A program made the translations under genes and the position numbers. Shown here one piece after another: positions 61,101-64,000 of a stretch of DNA of 64,000 nucleotides (positions are counted from its first letter, which is position 1; every line of letters starts with the position of its first letter). The stretch lies in contig NC_091142.1 in assembly GCF_041381155.1 (NCBI RefSeq), positions 27,107,963 through 27,171,962 on the forward strand, in the 5' to 3' direction. The notes below the pieces were generated by a model that was not told the origin of the DNA, searched no databases, and was given only the letters and a program-made list of their open reading frames with translations. The stretch is from Argopecten irradians. Taxonomy: Eukaryota; Mollusca; Bivalvia; Pectinida; Pectinidae.

Positions 61101-63685
61101 TTATAAATGGTTTCTCACTTTCCATCTCGTCCAGAATGAGTTCGCCGTAGAGGTTCCAGTACGGGATACGTAAGAGGTTAAAAAGTAGGTCACCGTCAAA
61201 CCTGGATACCGGATACAGGATAGCATGGGCAGCGATAGAATACGATACCACGAATACCATCAGGATAGCAAGGAACGATATCAGGTCAACGAACTGAAAA
61301 CATGGAAATGGTCCCTCTTATAACATAAATGATAATTAATACTCATATTGTTTCTTCCTGTTAAGAAATAATTGATAACCACTACAATGTAATTATATTT
61401 TAGATGGATTGATGTCTTCTATCATGTTATAAATGAGGAAATGGTAGACTAGTCTCACGTATGTTGTAATCAAGAGTCAAAATATCTCTAAGACAATTTG
61501 AGTTGTAACCATGATAACGTTTATCATAGTTCTGCATTTATTGTATGGAATAGAATTTTAGCAAATGAAATATTTAATAATAATAGAGTGATTTAAATTG
61601 ATATTAAAAGATTTTTTTCAATTTCAACAAATATTGTAAAACGCAAATGACTTTGAGCCATCTCCAAACATATCCTGTATGGTACAATGTTTCAACGAAA
61701 CATATCTATAGTAAACATAACATGACATAAGAGCATTTCCGATCAGACATTACCATTTTTGTGATCATGACTAGTTTTGGCCCGAGATCTTTGTGGACGG
61801 AGAACAATCCCAGAAGTCTAAGGAAGAACCCAATAAATGCGAATGAGAAGAATATCCTGCCGACTTCCAGCGGGACACCTCCCGTCACGAACCGACATAC
61901 GACACCAACTATGAATAGCACAATCGGCAGCATGTCCAAAACATTGAGTTTGTTGAGGAAGTAGTTTCCCTTTGAGGATAAAAACTATAACGAAAAAATG
62001 TGATTTACAAGCGAAAGTGGATGCAGAAGAGAATCAATTTTCATAATAATACTAAAAAAGACATTTCTTATTGTCGCTTTGTTACTATTGACATGGATCT
62101 GCGTTCTCATTAACATAAATTAAACATCTTCGATATATCAATAAAAAAGAAAGTTAATGAAAACTTCTTTTAAGAACATAATTTCATGTATTAAATGACT
62201 TTTTGTAACGATGCTTGGTCTTATTTTTCCTTCAATATAATCGTTCAATAGGTTCATTACAATAAGAACGTTCCAACAAGAACACACCTGAAGTATGAAC
62301 CTATTCCAGGATTTACCGAGTTTGATCCTTTAACGTTACCTGGTTAGCTTCCTCGGCCAGCAGACTAAACACCCAGACAAACAGCGCAATCTCGACTCCG
62401 GTCAGATCGCGGTCAAATCGGGACAGAAGGGCATAGCTGAACATCATCAGAAAGATTACATACGATATCTAAAACCGAGCAAGAATTGGATGATTACACA
62501 TTTCAATGATCTACTAAAATATCTTTTGATCTACCGGTACTACTTTTGTATTCGGTATTGTAAACGTACTTATTGTCGTACAATCAAATAGTGTAATAAC
62601 GCGTTATATTTTTTTCTCCTGCCAAAATGAGCCCAATCGGCTTTCGTACATTTATGTGTAAAAAGCAGAAACGATAACTATTTACGGCTACAATATTGAT
62701 ATAAACATGTTATTAAAACTCCCACGGAGGTACAGCATTAGATACATAATATTGTTTTGGGGAGTTATAGTTTTAATACATACGAAGTTCTGGACGAATT
62801 TTACAACAGGTGCTTGGTAGAAGTGTTGAATCTTCTTCAACTTTGAAACTCTTGGAAGTTCATCCTCAGTTTCATCCATTTTTCTTAAACAGTAAAGATG
62901 AATCAGCAATATAAGATAACTAATTTCCTAGAAAACCCGTAATAAGCAAAAGTTCCCGAAAGTATTATTGAGTATTTATCATTCAGTTTACTAATTAGGA
63001 TAACCAAATGTATTTAAAATTGAAAACAAACACAAAATCTTAAATCAAAGATAAAGCGTTTTGTTCATGGTCTTAACATTTTAATCCAATATAATATAAT
63101 CATTTTTTTCTAAACCATTTTTTTCATTGTGTCTTAATTTGGACCAAAGTGACTTCTTACCCAGTGACGTTGTCATATTTTGAAGTATCTTCGCACATAA
63201 TTTGTTTCGACTGAAAATACAATTGAAAGCGTTACACAACTAAAGAATTATCAAATAATTCCCCATCGAATCCCGTTGCCAAAATATAATACTTAGAAAT
63301 CCAGTTATTTTTAATCTATAACTTCATAATGGCTGCAATCTATTTACTGTAAACCATCCATCTTTCACGTGCGATATATTACCACGGATTTAACGATACG
63401 GGTAAATTCGCGAAATATCATCTCCGCAAATTGGGATATTTTTCTGTACAATTAAATTCAAAGGTATTTCTATCTAATTTCAAGTTCGCAAAACTTTATC
63501 TCCGCGAACATGTTAATAATTTAATAACAGCGAAAAAGTTGGTTTATAGTGACAGGAAAACCGGAAACAATGACACCTTGGTTATGTACATTTATTACCT
63601 GTATCTGCTCTCTTAGATCTTCTTCCTTACTTCTGATCATTTTAGGTATCAAAGGTTGAAGGAGAGGCACGATGCAAACCATGAT
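52107..63685 (-). CDS. TRPM2-like: TRPM2-like cation channel with NUDT9-H domain (C-terminal 759 residues)
   Basis: Seventeen exons in phase: 63599-63685, 63161-63210, 62784-62883, 62340-62468, 61754-61984, 61119-61293, 60556-60715, 59550-59773, 58777-58942, 58189-58259, 57700-57830, 57374-57468, 56760-56960, 56376-56481, 54988-55095, 52894-53022, 52107-52223. Visible residues: pre-S1 (1-29), S1/S2 (about 70-122) with LLAEEANQ, S3/S4 (123-199) with LNVLD and LGPKLVM, S5 and pore (200-310) with filter PYWNLYGEL and a two-cysteine loop, S6 LLLNLLIAMFSNTF, TRP helix (DLYWCFQRFTLIYDY) and RPVLPPPLI, a charged coiled-coil-like linker, then NUDT9-H from about 500 (VPRNP-type NPVGRTGVVGRG, GPNHVQRLIVTRW, GYVDSPSNTDNAW). 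TRPM2 is a plasma-membrane Ca2+-permeable channel gated by ADP-ribose and Ca2+. The Nudix box itself is not recognisable. The N-terminal MHR domains lie right of the window. Confidence 0.92.
52999..53290. repeat. Acceptor-bearing minisatellite, four units
   Basis: Counterpart of 26,955-27,190 with one extra unit (about 53,083-53,160), next to the exon 52894-53022. Confidence 0.7.
53401..53453. repeat. Short foldback, second copy
   Basis: Counterpart of 27278-27330, with the GTGGAATAGTT palindrome. Confidence 0.55.
54363..54482. repeat. About 120-bp foldback, second copy
   Basis: Counterpart of 28731-28850 with the CTCGCCCCTTACGGGCCTCG loop. Confidence 0.6.
55806..56040. repeat. Possible dispersed repeat, second copy
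   Basis: Counterpart of 30,190-30,425, with an eight-base local duplication (ATCACTGA twice) near 55,835. Confidence 0.35.
58304..58482. mobile_element. CTGTAAACC-family MITE, second copy
   Basis: Counterpart of 32689-32867, with the same inverted ends. Confidence 0.65.
58989..59162. mobile_element. CTGTAAACC-family MITE, second copy, perfect ends
   Basis: Counterpart of 33391-33563, with 20-bp inverted ends ACTGTAAACCAACTTATTTT / AAAATAAGTTGGTTTACAGT. Confidence 0.75.
63346..63550. mobile_element. CTGTAAACC-family MITE, diverged, in unique sequence
   Basis: Left ACTGTAAACCATCCATCTTT and right CGAAAAAGTTGGTTTATAGT are imperfect inverted repeats, with a GCGAA-rich interior. It lies in the TRPM2-like intron just right of the duplicated region. 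Confidence 0.55.
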
Positions 63686-64000
63686 CTGAAAAGATGATAA
63701 TCTAATTTTATCCTGCAACTGCCGGATATACTGATGGATAGACTACTACCGGATAAACTTGTGCTTTATCCGTCATTATGAAATTCTTTATCCGTCAATA
63801 CGATCATGTGAATTTGTTCTACATTTGACATAACATTTTCATACTTGACCCTGACATTTAATCTTTCGGTGAATGAACGTCATTCATCCTGCTAAAAAGT
63901 GACGTTACATTCACCGGGAAAACGTCATTTTTACGATATTGAAAATCTCAAATGGCAGTACCGTCTTTTTCTTGGCTCATTGTAAAGGTACCATTATAAA
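63686..64000. other. TRPM2-like intron, right edge
   Basis: Upstream intron of the TRPM2-like gene. A GGATAAA/ATCCGTCA-rich inverted stretch lies near 63,723-63,800. No exon is supported. Confidence 0.4.

Noticed and set aside
1-64000. CRISPR array, bacterial operon or phage region
   Set aside because: No short regularly spaced repeats of CRISPR size, no bacterial gene organisation; introns and SINE/MITE content show animal nuclear DNA.

Overview
The window is nuclear DNA of an animal, most likely a bivalve mollusc. It is AT-rich and intron-rich, has GT-AG splicing, and is dense in short inverted-repeat DNA transposons. It also carries a tRNA-derived SINE and a Ty3/gypsy element of a kind familiar from marine invertebrates. 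There is no sign of bacterial organisation (no operons, ribosome binding sites or CRISPR).

Three host genes are recognisable, and each appears twice. (1) SSRP1, the HMG-box subunit of the FACT histone chaperone, on the + strand. Its last ten exons (1768-8070) form one continuous frame; a second copy (38184-40059) is 5'-truncated and broken. (2) An apparently intronless-coding otopetrin-like 12-TM proton channel, on the + strand (20380-21951 open; 46439-48011 with a one-base frameshift). (3) A TRPM2-like cation channel with a C-terminal NUDT9-H domain, on the - strand. The right copy (52107-63685, 17 exons in perfect phase, 759 visible residues) continues off the right edge. The left copy (26062-37402, 15 exons) lacks its 5' exons and has two one-base frameshifts. 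The channel genes are convergent, with otopetrin on + facing TRPM2-like on -.

Layout: 1-1767 is an SSRP1 intron with a hAT remnant. 1768-8665 is the SSRP1 3' half. 8666-20340 is intergenic DNA with a 150-bp satellite, TTAA-bounded MITEs and a young 6.4-kb Ty3/gypsy (Gmr1-order) element. 20340-22270 is otopetrin, and 26062-37620 is the truncated TRPM2-like copy. A junction lies near 37,620, and the same order then repeats (SSRP1 tail, satellite, MITEs, otopetrin, TRPM2-like) to about 63,130, after which the sequence is unique.

The main structural fact is this direct duplication (about 5,730-37,620 versus 37,640-63,130). The breakpoints lie inside introns of SSRP1 and TRPM2-like. The first 500 bp after the join are unusually noisy and look like a mixture of both flanks, and coding indels are single bases. 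I think two haplotypes placed end to end in an assembly is more likely than a true tandem duplication, but both fit. Read as alleles, the two copies show presence/absence of a gypsy element, a 483-bp foldback element and tandem-repeat units.

Biologically notable: the TRPM2-like channel keeps its pore and S2/S3 calcium-site residues, but its Nudix box is unrecognisable. Splice acceptors are embedded in minisatellites in two genes. The gypsy element has integrase ahead of reverse transcriptase and sits inside a tiny TTAA-bounded element that is precisely absent from the other copy. No previously unknown multi-gene system is evident.
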